From Bacillota bacterium (lineage in GTDB: Bacteria; Bacillota_A; Clostridia; Lachnospirales; Lachnospiraceae): 64,000 nucleotides of DNA. Location: contig JAEYMU010000035.1 in NCBI GenBank assembly GCA_023407175.1, forward strand, positions 62,001 to 126,000, given 5' to 3'. Both the position numbers and the translations under genes were made by a program. The notes beneath the pieces were generated by a model that was not told the DNA's origin, ran no database searches, and was given only the letters and a program-made list of their open reading frames with translations. Each line of letters begins with the position of its first letter. The stretch's first letter is position 1. Below are positions 18,409 through 27,268 of this stretch, one piece after another.

Positions 18409-20109
18409 ATGAAGAAGGTACAGCTGAAGCAATTGGATACGGATATATTGATTATCGGAGGAGGTACCGCGGGCTGCTATGCCGCCTTAACCATAAGGGA
18501 GCATTCGGCTGCCAGAATTATTATTGCTGAAAAAGCAAATATCAAGAGAAGCGGCTGTCTGGCCGCCGGTGTCAATGCGATTAATGCATACATAGTGAAG
18601 GGAAGGACACCGGAGGATTATGTGGAGTACGCAAAAAAGGACGCTGACAATATCGTACGGGAGGATTTACTGCTTACCATGTCACAGGGCTTAAACCGGG
18701 TTACTCATAGGCTGGAAGAGCTGGGGCTTGTGATATTAAAGGATGAAAATGGCGATTATGTGGCAAGGGGTAACCGTAATATCAAAATAAACGGAGAGAA
18801 TATTAAGCCAATCCTTGCCGGGGCGGTCCGAAGTCTTACAGATGTCAGTATTCTGAATTATGTGAATGTAATTGACTATATAGTAAAAGACAACCGGATA
18901 TTGGGTGCTTTTGCTGTCAGTATAGAGGAAGAGCTTTTATATGAGATCAGGGCAAAAAGGGTAATCTGTGCCACAGGGGGTGCGGCAGGCTTATACAAGC
19001 CGAACAATCCGGGCTTCTCCAGACATAAGCTGTGGTATCCACCCTTTAATACCGGGGCCGGGTATGCTATGGGTATTCGGGCCGGAGCGGAGATGACTAC
19101 CTTTGAGATGCGGTTTATCGCACTGCGCTGCAAGGATACCATAGCACCGACGGGAACTATTGCACAGGGAGTCGGCGCAAGGCAGGTGAATTCGAAAGGT
19201 GAGGTTTATGAAGCCAAATACGGCATCACAACCTCGGAACGGGTTTACGGAACGGTAAAGGAAAATCAGGAGGGCAGGGGCCCCTGTTATCTTCGTACGG
19301 AGGGGATTTCGCCCCTGCAGGACGAAGAGCTGAAGAAAGCATATTTGAACATGGCACCCAGCCAGACCTTAAAATGGATGGAAGCAGGAAAGAACCCCAG
19401 CGAGCAGAATGTGGAGATCGAAGGAACCGAGCCCTATATTGTCGGAGGACATACGGCGAGCGGCTACTGGGTGGATACAAAGCGCAGGACAACAATCAAA
19501 GGGCTTTACGCCGCAGGGGACGTAGCAGGAGGCTGTCCGCAGAAATATGTGACAGGAGCCCTGGTAGAGGGAGAGATAGCAGGCATTACGGCAGTGGAGG
19601 ATTGGAAGCAGGAGGCTCTTGCCTATGAGCTTACAGAGTCCGAAGAAGAGGCATTCGTCAGGATAAAGCTTAGAGAGGTAGAAGCGATATTAAACTGTGA
19701 AAATCCCATATACACCACAGAACAACTGGAAGAAGCCATGCAAAAGGTGATGGATACCTATGCCGGAGGCATCGGAAATAACTATCAGTTTAATGAGAAG
19801 CAGCTGGATATCGCAGAAGATAAAATCAATCAGCTTGTTCTGCTTAGCAATTATCTTAAGGCCGGGGATATGCAGGAGGTAATGTTTGTATATGAATTAA
19901 AGGAACGGCTTGTATTATGCAAAGCTGTAATCGCACATCTTAAGGCCAGAAAGGAAACCAGATGGCATAGCTTTGCGGAAAATCTGGATTATCCGGAGAA
20001 AAGCGAGGAATGGTTAAAATATGTGAATTCAAAGCTGGTGGATGGAAAACCCAGGATAATCTACAGGCCCCTGGTTGGACGGAGTGAAGTGTATGAGCAT
20101 AGCAATTAA
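18409..20109 (+). CDS. aprA: Adenylylsulfate (APS) reductase flavoprotein subunit AprA
   Basis: Reduces APS to sulfite and AMP using FAD. The 566-residue protein has an N-terminal FAD-binding Rossmann motif (ILIIGGGTAGCYAAL), substrate-proximal residues in the RSGCLAAGVNAINAY segment, and a late GLYAAGDVAGG FAD motif near residue 370. It belongs to the fumarate-reductase-like flavoprotein family. It is shorter than the roughly 630-660 residues usual in sulfate-reducing bacteria. The ATG at 18409 follows GGAG by 6 nt. It overlaps aprB by 17 nt. Direct coupling to sulfate uptake and CysDN points to sulfur assimilation rather than respiration, but this is inference. Confidence 0.9.
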   Translation: MKKVQLKQLDTDILIIGGGTAGCYAALTIREHSAARIIIAEKANIKRSGCLAAGVNAINAYIVKGRTPEDYVEYAKKDADNIVREDLLLTMSQGLNRVTHRLEELGLVILKDENGDYVARGNRNIKINGENIKPILAGAVRSLTDVSILNYVNVIDYIVKDNRILGAFAVSIEEELLYEIRAKRVICATGGAAGLYKPNNPGFSRHKLWYPPFNTGAGYAMGIRAGAEMTTFEMRFIALRCKDTIAPTGTIAQGVGARQVNSKGEVYEAKYGITTSERVYGTVKENQEGRGPCYLRTEGISPLQDEELKKAYLNMAPSQTLKWMEAGKNPSEQNVEIEGTEPYIVGGHTASGYWVDTKRRTTIKGLYAAGDVAGGCPQKYVTGALVEGEIAGITAVEDWKQEALAYELTESEEEAFVRIKLREVEAILNCENPIYTTEQLEEAMQKVMDTYAGGIGNNYQFNEKQLDIAEDKINQLVLLSNYLKAGDMQEVMFVYELKERLVLCKAVIAHLKARKETRWHSFAENLDYPEKSEEWLKYVNSKLVDGKPRIIYRPLVGRSEVYEHSN

Positions 20110-20407
20110 TAAGACAAAATGTATCGGCTGCAGGAAGTGTGTAAAGGTCTGTCCCGGAAGTCTGATTAAAATGGGTGAAGACAGCAAGGCTTTTATCAAA
20201 TACCCCAGGAATTGCTGGGGCTGCTCCTCCTGCCTTAAGGAGTGCGGGCAAGCTACAATTTCCCTATATCTCGGAGCTGATATCGGGGGTATGGGAAGCA
20301 GGCTTAGTACCAGTATGGAAGGGGACATCGTTCACTGGCGGGTGGAAAGGTATGATGGTGAGATCATTACAATCGACGTTAACCGCAGGGATTCGAATCA
20401 ATATTAA
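20093..20407 (+). CDS. aprB: APS reductase iron-sulfur subunit AprB
   Basis: Carries electrons to AprA through two [4Fe-4S] clusters. The 104-residue protein has two CxxCxxCxxxC motifs: [12 protein letters not shown] and [13 protein letters not shown] short C-terminal tail follows ([17 protein letters not shown]) of the kind AprB uses to grip AprA. Characterised AprB proteins have a longer tail, so this is a minimal form. The ATG at 20093 follows GGAGTG and lies inside the end of aprA. Confidence 0.9.
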   Translation: MSIAINKTKCIGCRKCVKVCPGSLIKMGEDSKAFIKYPRNCWGCSSCLKECGQATISLYLGADIGGMGSRLSTSMEGDIVHWRVERYDGEIITIDVNRRDSNQY

Positions 20408-20427
20408 AAAAACAGGAGGACACACGG

Positions 20428-21327
20428 ATGAGTGAATTAACACATCTTGATGAATTGGAAGCCGAAGCGATTTATGTAATTCGTGAAGTGGCGGCAGAAT
20501 GCGAGAAGCCGGTTATGCTGTATTCCATCGGAAAGGACAGCTCGGTAATGCTGCATCTTGCCATGAAGGCCTTTTATCCGGAGAAGCCCCCGTTTCCGTT
20601 TATGCATATAGATACTACCTGGAAATTCCGGGAAATGATCGAATTTCGTGACAGGAAGGCAAAGGAGCTGGGGATTCAGATGATTGTTTACAGCAATCAG
20701 GAGGGCATCCGCCAGGGGATTAATCCCTTTGATCACGGCTCCGCCTATACGGATATCATGAAGACCCAGGCATTAAAGCAGGGGCTTAAGGAATACGGCT
20801 TTACAGCAGCCTTCGGGGGTGGACGGCGTGACGAGGAGAAGTCCCGTGCAAAGGAGAGGATATTTTCCTTTCGTAACGAGGCACAGGCCTGGGACCCCAA
20901 GAACCAGAGACCGGAGATGTGGAAGCTGTATAATACCAGAATAAACAAGGGAGAGAGTATCCGCGTATTCCCCATTTCCAATTGGACTGAGAAGGATATC
21001 TGGCAGTATATCAAGCGGGAGAATATTGATATTGTTTCCTTATATTTTGCAAAGGAGCGCCCTGTAGTTTACCGTGACGGCAATATCATCATGGTGGATG
21101 ACGAGCGTATGAAGCTGCTGCCGGGAGAAACTGTAGAGCATAAGAAGGTGCGCTTTCGAACCCTTGGCTGCTATCCCTTAACCGGCGGCTGTGAATCAGA
21201 AGCAGTTACTCTGGATGAAATCATAGAGGAAACACTAAGCGCCCTGTCCTCCGAGCGAACCAGCCGGGTAATCGATAATGAGGCTGCCGGAAGCATGGAA
21301 AGAAGAAAGAGGGAGGGGTATTTCTAA
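20428..21327 (+). CDS. cysD: Sulfate adenylyltransferase subunit 2, CysD
   Basis: The ATP pyrophosphatase-type subunit that makes APS from sulfate and ATP, driven by CysN GTPase. The 299-residue protein has the PP-loop [13 protein letters not shown] near residue 30 and the family signature [16 protein letters not shown]. The [15 protein letters not shown] segment lies near residue 130. AGGAGG precedes the start. One base separates its stop from the cysN start. Confidence 0.97.
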   Translation: MSELTHLDELEAEAIYVIREVAAECEKPVMLYSIGKDSSVMLHLAMKAFYPEKPPFPFMHIDTTWKFREMIEFRDRKAKELGIQMIVYSNQEGIRQGINPFDHGSAYTDIMKTQALKQGLKEYGFTAAFGGGRRDEEKSRAKERIFSFRNEAQAWDPKNQRPEMWKLYNTRINKGESIRVFPISNWTEKDIWQYIKRENIDIVSLYFAKERPVVYRDGNIIMVDDERMKLLPGETVEHKKVRFRTLGCYPLTGGCESEAVTLDEIIEETLSALSSERTSRVIDNEAAGSMERRKREGYF

Positions 21328-21328
21328 C

Positions 21329-23029
21329 ATGAAGGGATTACTAAAGTTTATAACCTGTGGAAGTGTGGATGACGGAAAATCAACGCTCATCGGACATATC
21401 CTGTATGCCTCCAAGCTTTTATACGCAGATCAGGAAAAAGCCCTGGAGTTAGACAGCAAGGTAGGCAGCCGTGATGGAGCGATTGACTACTCTTTGCTGC
21501 TGGATGGATTAATGGCGGAGCGGGAACAGGGCATTACGATCGATGTCGCCTACCGTTACTTCACGACGGAGCACCGCAGCTTTATTGTAGCAGATACTCC
21601 CGGACATGAGGAATATACCAGAAATATGGCAGTGGGAGCTTCCTTTGCAGACCTTGCCATCATCCTGGTGGATGCAAAGCAGGGGGTTCTGGTACAGACA
21701 AGAAGGCATGCCAGAATCTGTTCCCTGATGGGTATTAAATATTTTGTATTTGCCGTTAATAAGATGGATCTCATTGGCTATAAAGAAGAGCGCTTTGATG
21801 AAATATCCGGAGAGATCAATGCTTTGGCAGCAGAGCTTTCCCTGGAAAATGTGAAAATCATTCCAATTTCCGCCACCGAAGGGGATAATCTGACGGAAAA
21901 TTCCGGGAATATACCCTGGTATACCAAGGAGCCGCTCCTTACCTATCTGGAAAATGTAGATACGGTAGGTGATCGTGAGGAGGGCTTCTATCTGCCCGTT
22001 CAGAGAGTGTGCAGACCAAACCATACCTACCGCGGCTTTCAGGGGCAGATTGAGGCCGGCGCCGTAGCCGTGGGAGATGAGCTTATTACATTGCCCAGTA
22101 ATGAAAGGGCGGTGGTAAAGAGCCTTCTGGTAACGGATAAGGAGGTACAAAGGGCGGTCAAGGGGCAGCCGGTAACAATCCAGCTAAATAAAGAGGTGGA
22201 TGTATCCAGAGGCTGCATATTGACAAAAAATGCAAAGCTTTCAACAAGTAAACATATCACGGTGACAGTTCTGTGGATGGACGATTCAGAGTTAACGGCT
22301 GATAAGAATTATTTTGTCAAGCTTGGAACAAAGCTTATTCCCGGAGTAGTAACAAGGATACGCCACAAAATTGATGTTAACACCGGAGAGCATCTTGACA
22401 CGGGGCATTTGCTGAAAAATGAAATAGCAGTCTGTGACATCGAGCTCATGGAGAAAATAGCAGCAGACAGATTTAAGGCACATAAAACCTTAGGAGAGCT
22501 TATCCTGATTGACCGGATTACCAATATGACCTCCGCCTGCGGTATAGTGGAGGAGCTTAACAGCGAAAACGACTCTGCCCTGGAGCAGGCTGCCTTCTAC
22601 TATAATGAGCTGAAGGCCAGAGGAGATATCTTCGATGAATTCTATTATAATCTGGACAGCCAGGCGATATCAAAGCATAAAGCGGAAGAACGGACCTATA
22701 CCGTTGGGGACGAGATACCGGTTAAGGGAGAAAGCTATCATTATCCGGACAGCTTTGATATTCTGATACTTCGCGACCAGGTAGCGGTTAAAGTCAGGGA
22801 TAAGAGAATTGAAGAGATTCAATCCATCCATGCTTACAGCTATTCAGGCTTCCCGCTGGTCAATGGGCGCGGGTTTTCCATAAAAGCGGCTTCCCCGGAG
22901 AAATTCAGTGATTTTCTAAGAGAATTCAATGCTTCCGAGAGTAAGAATGCAGTGGACTTCTCCAATCGGTGGATCAGCTTTGAGACCTACCGAAAGATTA
23001 TTTTCAATAATAATTTCTGGATTATATAA
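21329..23029 (+). CDS. cysN: Sulfate adenylyltransferase subunit 1 (GTPase), CysN
   Basis: An EF-Tu-like GTPase that drives APS synthesis by CysD. GTPase motifs are GSVDDGKST (residues 10-18), DTPGHEEYT and NKMD, followed by two beta-barrel domains. The 566-residue protein extends about 140 residues past the barrels. This tail has no P-loop, so it is not the APS kinase domain of CysNC fusions. That fits the AprBA route, which uses APS and not PAPS. The ATG at 21329 follows GGGAGGGG; an upstream in-frame ATG lies inside cysD. Confidence 0.95.
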   Translation: MKGLLKFITCGSVDDGKSTLIGHILYASKLLYADQEKALELDSKVGSRDGAIDYSLLLDGLMAEREQGITIDVAYRYFTTEHRSFIVADTPGHEEYTRNMAVGASFADLAIILVDAKQGVLVQTRRHARICSLMGIKYFVFAVNKMDLIGYKEERFDEISGEINALAAELSLENVKIIPISATEGDNLTENSGNIPWYTKEPLLTYLENVDTVGDREEGFYLPVQRVCRPNHTYRGFQGQIEAGAVAVGDELITLPSNERAVVKSLLVTDKEVQRAVKGQPVTIQLNKEVDVSRGCILTKNAKLSTSKHITVTVLWMDDSELTADKNYFVKLGTKLIPGVVTRIRHKIDVNTGEHLDTGHLLKNEIAVCDIELMEKIAADRFKAHKTLGELILIDRITNMTSACGIVEELNSENDSALEQAAFYYNELKARGDIFDEFYYNLDSQAISKHKAEERTYTVGDEIPVKGESYHYPDSFDILILRDQVAVKVRDKRIEEIQSIHAYSYSGFPLVNGRGFSIKAASPEKFSDFLREFNASESKNAVDFSNRWISFETYRKIIFNNNFWII

Positions 23030-23050
23030 TGTCCACGCTAAGCAGATTAG

Positions 23051-23106
23051 TCCATGGAATTCAGGGCATTGATCAAGCTTGCTTGAATCAATGCCCTGAG
23101 TTTCAT
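23051..23106. repeat. Intergenic palindrome after cysN
   Basis: CAGGGCATTGAT (23062-23073) pairs perfectly with ATCAATGCCCTG (23087-23098). The loop CAAGCTTGCTTG can extend the stem, and outer TCCATG/CATGGA arms flank it. It shares the loop core with the 1600-1660 palindrome. The region from 23030 to 23398 holds no gene. Confidence 0.75.
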
Positions 23107-23190
23107 GGATAAGTGTAACGTGAACGAAAGGACGTAGTTCTTGAGTTCTAATCTGAGTAAATACGGCTTCATGTACTGTTAAAAAGTGTA

Positions 23191-23219
23191 TTTACATTTT
23201 GATACATCATTGGTATAAT
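23191..23219 (+). promoter_or_regulatory. Sigma-70-type promoter
   Basis: TTTACA (23191-23196), 17-nt spacer, TATAAT (23214-23219). The expected start of transcription is about 10 nt before the terminator hairpin at 23236, so most transcripts would be very short. Confidence 0.6.
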
Positions 23220-23235
23220 ATGGTCACCCCAATAG

Positions 23236-23276
23236 AACCCTGATGCTAATTTTTCGATTATTAGCACAGGGTTTTT
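23236..23276 (+). terminator. Terminator after the sulfate locus
   Basis: AACCCTGATGCTAAT (23236-23250) pairs with ATTAGCACAGGGTT (23260-23273) with one mismatch, followed by a T-run. Confidence 0.8.
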
Positions 23277-23398
23277 GTGCGAAAAAATATAATTTTCGAA
23301 AATGGTTTCAATAGAATCTAAATACCTTGGCAGATGAATTTGGAATCATGGCAGCAGTTTATAAAAGCAGATAAATACATTTTGATAAGGATATTATT

Positions 23399-24070
23399 AT
23401 GAACATATATTATAAACCGATGAAAAAGTTGAAAGTTAATACGGTTGAAATTGTATGGAGAAATAATATAAAACAAATTACTGAAATGCAGAATAACGGT
23501 GAACTTTGGGAAGCTAAATTGAATTTAACAAAGGGGGAATATCATTATCGGTTTTTTATAAACAGAATGGTATTACTTAATGATCCATCCGCAAATTCGT
23601 ATATAACCGATGATAATAATATGATATGGTCGGTTCTTAGCATTGGTAAGGATGGCGATAAGATAAACAGCAGCATACATAATGCCATAATCCTGGATAA
23701 TTATCTGATAAGCAATAGAAAGATTGAAGAAAATGAAATAAATCCGGTTAAGAAGAATATATTTAATACATTTCTGGATGACATGGTTTCATTTCGCTTT
23801 GATTTCTCTGATGTAACCGGAATTCATACAGTTACATTACTGTGGTGTAGTTTATATGGTGACATTATTTATGTTTCCGAAAACAATGTATTTTCGGATT
23901 ATAAAAATATATATGTGTGGTTTTCCGTTAAATTAGAGAATTTTCATATAAACGGAAATTGGATGATACAGCTATATATCAACGGAGAAAATATTCTTGA
24001 GGAATATGTTAGTATTGGGCAAATAGCGTTCTATGATAATAGGGGAAAGAATGTAATCGATGGATTATAG
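23399..24070 (+). CDS. Hypothetical protein with CBM48/E-set-like N-terminal domain
   Basis: A 223-residue protein without signal peptide or membrane segment. Residues about 1-80 read like an early-set (AMPK/isoamylase N-terminal, CBM48-like) beta-sandwich. The signs are a strand VEIVWRNNIKQI, then WEAKLNLTKGEYHYRFFING-type spacing (here FFINRMVLLNDPSANSY). The second half (about 125-215) is another beta-rich region with alternating hydrophobic residues. Function is unknown. The next gene encodes a GH19-type lysin, so a role in glycan binding is possible. Codon use is more AT-rich than in the sulfate genes, which may mean acquired DNA. Confidence 0.6.
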   Translation: MNIYYKPMKKLKVNTVEIVWRNNIKQITEMQNNGELWEAKLNLTKGEYHYRFFINRMVLLNDPSANSYITDDNNMIWSVLSIGKDGDKINSSIHNAIILDNYLISNRKIEENEINPVKKNIFNTFLDDMVSFRFDFSDVTGIHTVTLLWCSLYGDIIYVSENNVFSDYKNIYVWFSVKLENFHINGNWMIQLYINGENILEEYVSIGQIAFYDNRGKNVIDGL

Positions 24071-24142
24071 ACTTTAGTAAAAAAGTAAATGATGGATGCT
24101 ATTTGATCAAATAAATAGGGAATGATCATGGGAGGAATTATT

Positions 24143-25420
24143 ATGGCACAAAAAGTCGGACAAGTAACAGGAGCGGCAAGCGGAACAATAATAGTAGGCG
24201 GGACAGGAAAGGCGGCAACACCGGCAGCTACATCAACACAAACAGCAAAGGGGACAGCGGTGAGCCAAACAGCAATAGGTTCAGCTGTACGTACGGCGGC
24301 ACAAGGAATTACATCACAGGCATCAAAAAGTACAGCGGCAGGTGTAACAGTGGGCGGAGCGGCACAGGCAGCAGCACAAGCAATATCAAAGGTAGTAACA
24401 CAGGTTACACAGGGGACAGCGAATGGTGTGATACAAAGTTCAGTGCAGGGAACAACCCAAGGGACGGCTCAACCCGCAGCAAATAACACGGGCCTTGGAA
24501 AGAATGAAGTGGTTAGCATGTCAGGCAGCAGTTCATTAATACTAACTATAAACGAGTATGCATTACTTGACAAGGAGCTGAAATATCTGGGGTATGATTC
24601 AGGCATTAGGGACGGTATTGTGGTTAATAAAGATAAATTTGCCAATACAATTAAAAATTTTCAGACGGATCATAACAAGGATTACAAATTAAGTGCCACC
24701 GGCGAGCTTGATAAGGCTACAGTAAATGCGATACATTCTGAATATGGCAAAAAAGCCCTGGTTAATGCCGAACAGCTTAAAAAGTTCGGATGGTCTGATA
24801 CAAGCGATTCATTTGTTATAAAATTAAATGAAACACTTAACAAATATGGTATCACGGACCAAAGCAGTATATGCTTATTTATGGCTACAATGGCAGAAGA
24901 GAGCAATTGGGGGAAGGATGCACTGGAGAAAGGGACAGAAGCGTATTGTCTATCTAATGGTTATACATCGGGTACCAGAGGTGCGGGATATATTCAGATT
25001 ACAGGAGAAAACACGCAAAAAGCATTTCTCAAGTCAATGAATGATACCTTTTCAGGAGATGACACAGCCTCCTACATAGCACAGAAATATGCCTTGGAGG
25101 CATCGGCCTGGTATTGGAGTAATGCAGTAAAAACGGGCGAAGGCAATCTTAATGACTATGTAAAGAAGAACGGCAGCAGCCTGGGGATTTTTCTTATCTC
25201 ACAATATTATGTAAATGGCTTTCCTGATAATAAAATTGGTACTGATTTAACCTCAATAAGAGAAGGCGCTTCATTTACAATTAATAAAGATAATAAAGGA
25301 AACAGCGTGTCGTTAACCGTCAAAGGAAATACACATAAGCTTCCTAATAATTGGGATGATCGTAAAGCGGCATATGATAAGGCTGCTGGCATTTTCATAA
25401 TTAAGAAAGAAGGAAAATGA
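24143..25420 (+). CDS. GH19-like cell-wall hydrolase with low-complexity N-terminus and peptidoglycan-binding domain
   Basis: A 425-residue protein. Residues 1-125 are an Ala/Thr/Gln/Gly-rich low-complexity region with no obvious signal peptide. A peptidoglycan-binding-like domain follows (about 130-205, LDKELKYLGYDSGIRDG). Then comes a GH19 chitinase/lysozyme-like domain (about 215-345) with catalytic-type Glu in TMAEESNWGKD and the RGAGYIQITG substrate strand. The ATG at 24143 follows GGGAGG; upstream ATGs at 24122 and 24128 are poorer. It probably cleaves peptidoglycan or a chitin-like polymer. How it leaves the cell is unclear. It overlaps the next gene by 4 nt. Confidence 0.75.
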   Translation: MAQKVGQVTGAASGTIIVGGTGKAATPAATSTQTAKGTAVSQTAIGSAVRTAAQGITSQASKSTAAGVTVGGAAQAAAQAISKVVTQVTQGTANGVIQSSVQGTTQGTAQPAANNTGLGKNEVVSMSGSSSLILTINEYALLDKELKYLGYDSGIRDGIVVNKDKFANTIKNFQTDHNKDYKLSATGELDKATVNAIHSEYGKKALVNAEQLKKFGWSDTSDSFVIKLNETLNKYGITDQSSICLFMATMAEESNWGKDALEKGTEAYCLSNGYTSGTRGAGYIQITGENTQKAFLKSMNDTFSGDDTASYIAQKYALEASAWYWSNAVKTGEGNLNDYVKKNGSSLGIFLISQYYVNGFPDNKIGTDLTSIREGASFTINKDNKGNSVSLTVKGNTHKLPNNWDDRKAAYDKAAGIFIIKKEGK

Positions 25421-26112
25421 TGAAACGTATAGCATTTATATATTCCTGTATGTTTATAATTATGTTTTTTGTGGGCTGTATACCTAGGTGTAATAATGAC
25501 TATAAAGTATATGAAAAGAAATATACCAGTTATAATGAGGCGCAAAAGGAATACACAGTAAAGTATATGCAGGTCTCAGGCATTGGCAATAAAAAGCTGG
25601 AGAAAAAAATAAATAAAGCACTTAGACTATCCGTAACGGAATGGCTGAACGAGCACTGCGAGTGGATGGAAAGGAGCAAAATATCCATCGAATGTCAAAC
25701 CTCAAAATATTTATCTATATGCTATATGATAGAATGGAGAAATCCTGATAAGGATATTTATGTCACCCCATGCACCCGTATAGGAGTAACAATTGATATG
25801 CGAACCGGTAAAAGATTATTTTTAGATGATTTTATAAAAGATATGGATGATCTAAAACAAAAATTGATGAGCTATGATTATGGAAATGAAATTTCACCGC
25901 CCATCAATTCGGATGAAGCAGATAATATCATCTATTCTACTTTACTATCTGAAAAGGAATATTTAGAGGAGCGTTATAAGACGGATACGCATGTATATAA
26001 TGAAATAATAAGTGTTATTGGTGAAAAACCATCCTTTTATATTACCGATAACAGATTGATTATTACAAGAGACAAATATGAACCGGATGATGTATATATT
26101 GATCTTCAATAA
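25417..26112 (+). CDS. Lipoprotein of unknown function (DUF3298-like)
   Basis: A 231-residue predicted lipoprotein: Lys-Arg start, hydrophobic core, and lipobox FFVGC with Cys near residue 21. The mature part resembles DUF3298/DUF4163-type extracellular domains (RIGVTIDMRTGKRLFLDDFIKD). Those accompany cell-wall enzymes and anti-sigma systems, and their function is not known. The start overlaps the lysin stop (ATGA), implying joint expression. Membrane-anchored partner or immunity-type roles for the lysin are possible but untested. Confidence 0.7.
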   Translation: MMKRIAFIYSCMFIIMFFVGCIPRCNNDYKVYEKKYTSYNEAQKEYTVKYMQVSGIGNKKLEKKINKALRLSVTEWLNEHCEWMERSKISIECQTSKYLSICYMIEWRNPDKDIYVTPCTRIGVTIDMRTGKRLFLDDFIKDMDDLKQKLMSYDYGNEISPPINSDEADNIIYSTLLSEKEYLEERYKTDTHVYNEIISVIGEKPSFYITDNRLIITRDKYEPDDVYIDLQ

Positions 26113-26149
26113 GGCCTGAGCAAAATTACGGTAATATAGCGAATATCCG

Positions 26150-26184
26150 GACCGGCGCAGGTAATGCTTCCTGCACCGGTCTTT
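26150..26184. terminator. Convergent-gene terminator
   Basis: GACCGGCGCAGG (26150-26161) pairs with CCTGCACCGGTC (26170-26181) with one mismatch, followed by TTT. It serves the lipoprotein gene and possibly the opposing anti-sigma gene. Confidence 0.75.
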
Positions 26185-26200
26185 CATAGTCACTATAGTT

Positions 26201-27268
26201 CTAGCCTATCTCATAAACAGATTGAAAGGTTTCTACAGCCTTAATATCATCTACATTGATCGGTACGTTCAATTTGAAGGTTACAATATAAATAGGTGCA
26301 TAGTTCCCGTTTCCGTCGCTGCCGGAGCCCCAGGTGATCTCGAAGTCATCCTTTGTAAGAATTGTTCCGTCGGTCAGAATAATCCTTGCATTTTCAACGC
26401 CTTCACTGAAGGCCTGAAACCGTTCGGTGGATTCACCGCCGGAAGAATAGGAGTAATTTATGGAGCAGGTCAGAGGGGTTAACAGGATACTGTCGAAGGT
26501 AAAATAATAACCGTTCGCCTCTACCTCCTTTGCAACGTAAATTGTTTTGCTATTATCCACAGTATTGTTGGCTCTGATGGTTATGCTCCAGGACTCATCA
26601 TATAAGCTGTGAAATTGGGGTGTTTCTGTGGTAAAATATCCAAACTTGCTCAATTGCAGAGTATAATCTCCCTTTATAATATTGTCATATGCGGTCAGAG
26701 TATAATAAATCTCAAATTGATTGTCCGCCAGGCTGGTATCCTTATCCGAATAGATGTATTCAATGCTTCCGCAGTACATATGGTCGAAGATATCACCGCC
26801 CAGATCATTATTAAATCTGTAATTTTGAAGGGGCGGCATATCCGTCGGATAAAGAACAGTATCCAGCTGCTTGGCAGTCACCTTAAGAACCAGGGTCATC
26901 ATATTTCCGCTGGTTAGAACATCCATTACATCAATCTTTAATTGATCGGTATCTATTACGGTACCGATTGTAGTGGAGGCGATAGCATTCAATTGTTCGA
27001 CATCAATATAATTTTCTTCCTTTTCCGTAGCTGCCCTTTGGGTAAAAAAGAGCTTGAAGAAATCACCTCCATATAGGGTATAGGCCAGAGCGGACGAGCC
27101 GCCGATAAGGAAGGTAATACAAAGCATGGCCAGGCATACGGCTGCTTTTTTGGACCGCAGCAGGTATTTCATTTTATTGGAGTCTTGACAATATACGGTG
27201 TGAGCGAGCAGCTTCTTCTTCCAGTTCTCCGGGGTTTTGATCTGTTCAAATACAATCCAATCATTCAT
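26201..27268 (-). CDS. Membrane anti-sigma factor (DUF4179-like)
   Basis: A 355-residue protein with a cytoplasmic N-terminus (about 40 residues), one membrane helix (CLAMLCITFLIGGSSALAY) and a large extracytoplasmic DUF4179-like region. It overlaps the upstream ECF sigma gene by 8 nt, the standard sigma/anti-sigma pairing. The cytoplasmic part would bind the sigma factor and release it on an envelope signal. It lacks a clear zinc-binding HxxxCxxC motif, so it is not a ZAS-type anti-sigma. Confidence 0.78.
   Translation of the reverse strand: MNDWIVFEQIKTPENWKKKLLAHTVYCQDSNKMKYLLRSKKAAVCLAMLCITFLIGGSSALAYTLYGGDFFKLFFTQRAATEKEENYIDVEQLNAIASTTIGTVIDTDQLKIDVMDVLTSGNMMTLVLKVTAKQLDTVLYPTDMPPLQNYRFNNDLGGDIFDHMYCGSIEYIYSDKDTSLADNQFEIYYTLTAYDNIIKGDYTLQLSKFGYFTTETPQFHSLYDESWSITIRANNTVDNSKTIYVAKEVEANGYYFTFDSILLTPLTCSINYSYSSGGESTERFQAFSEGVENARIILTDGTILTKDDFEITWGSGSDGNGNYAPIYIVTFKLNVPINVDDIKAVETFQSVYEIG

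Noticed and set aside
21278..21328. Longer CysN with a start inside cysD
   Set aside because: Family members begin at the MKGLLKFITCGSVDDGKST region; ATG 21329 directly follows GGGAGGGG and the cysD stop.
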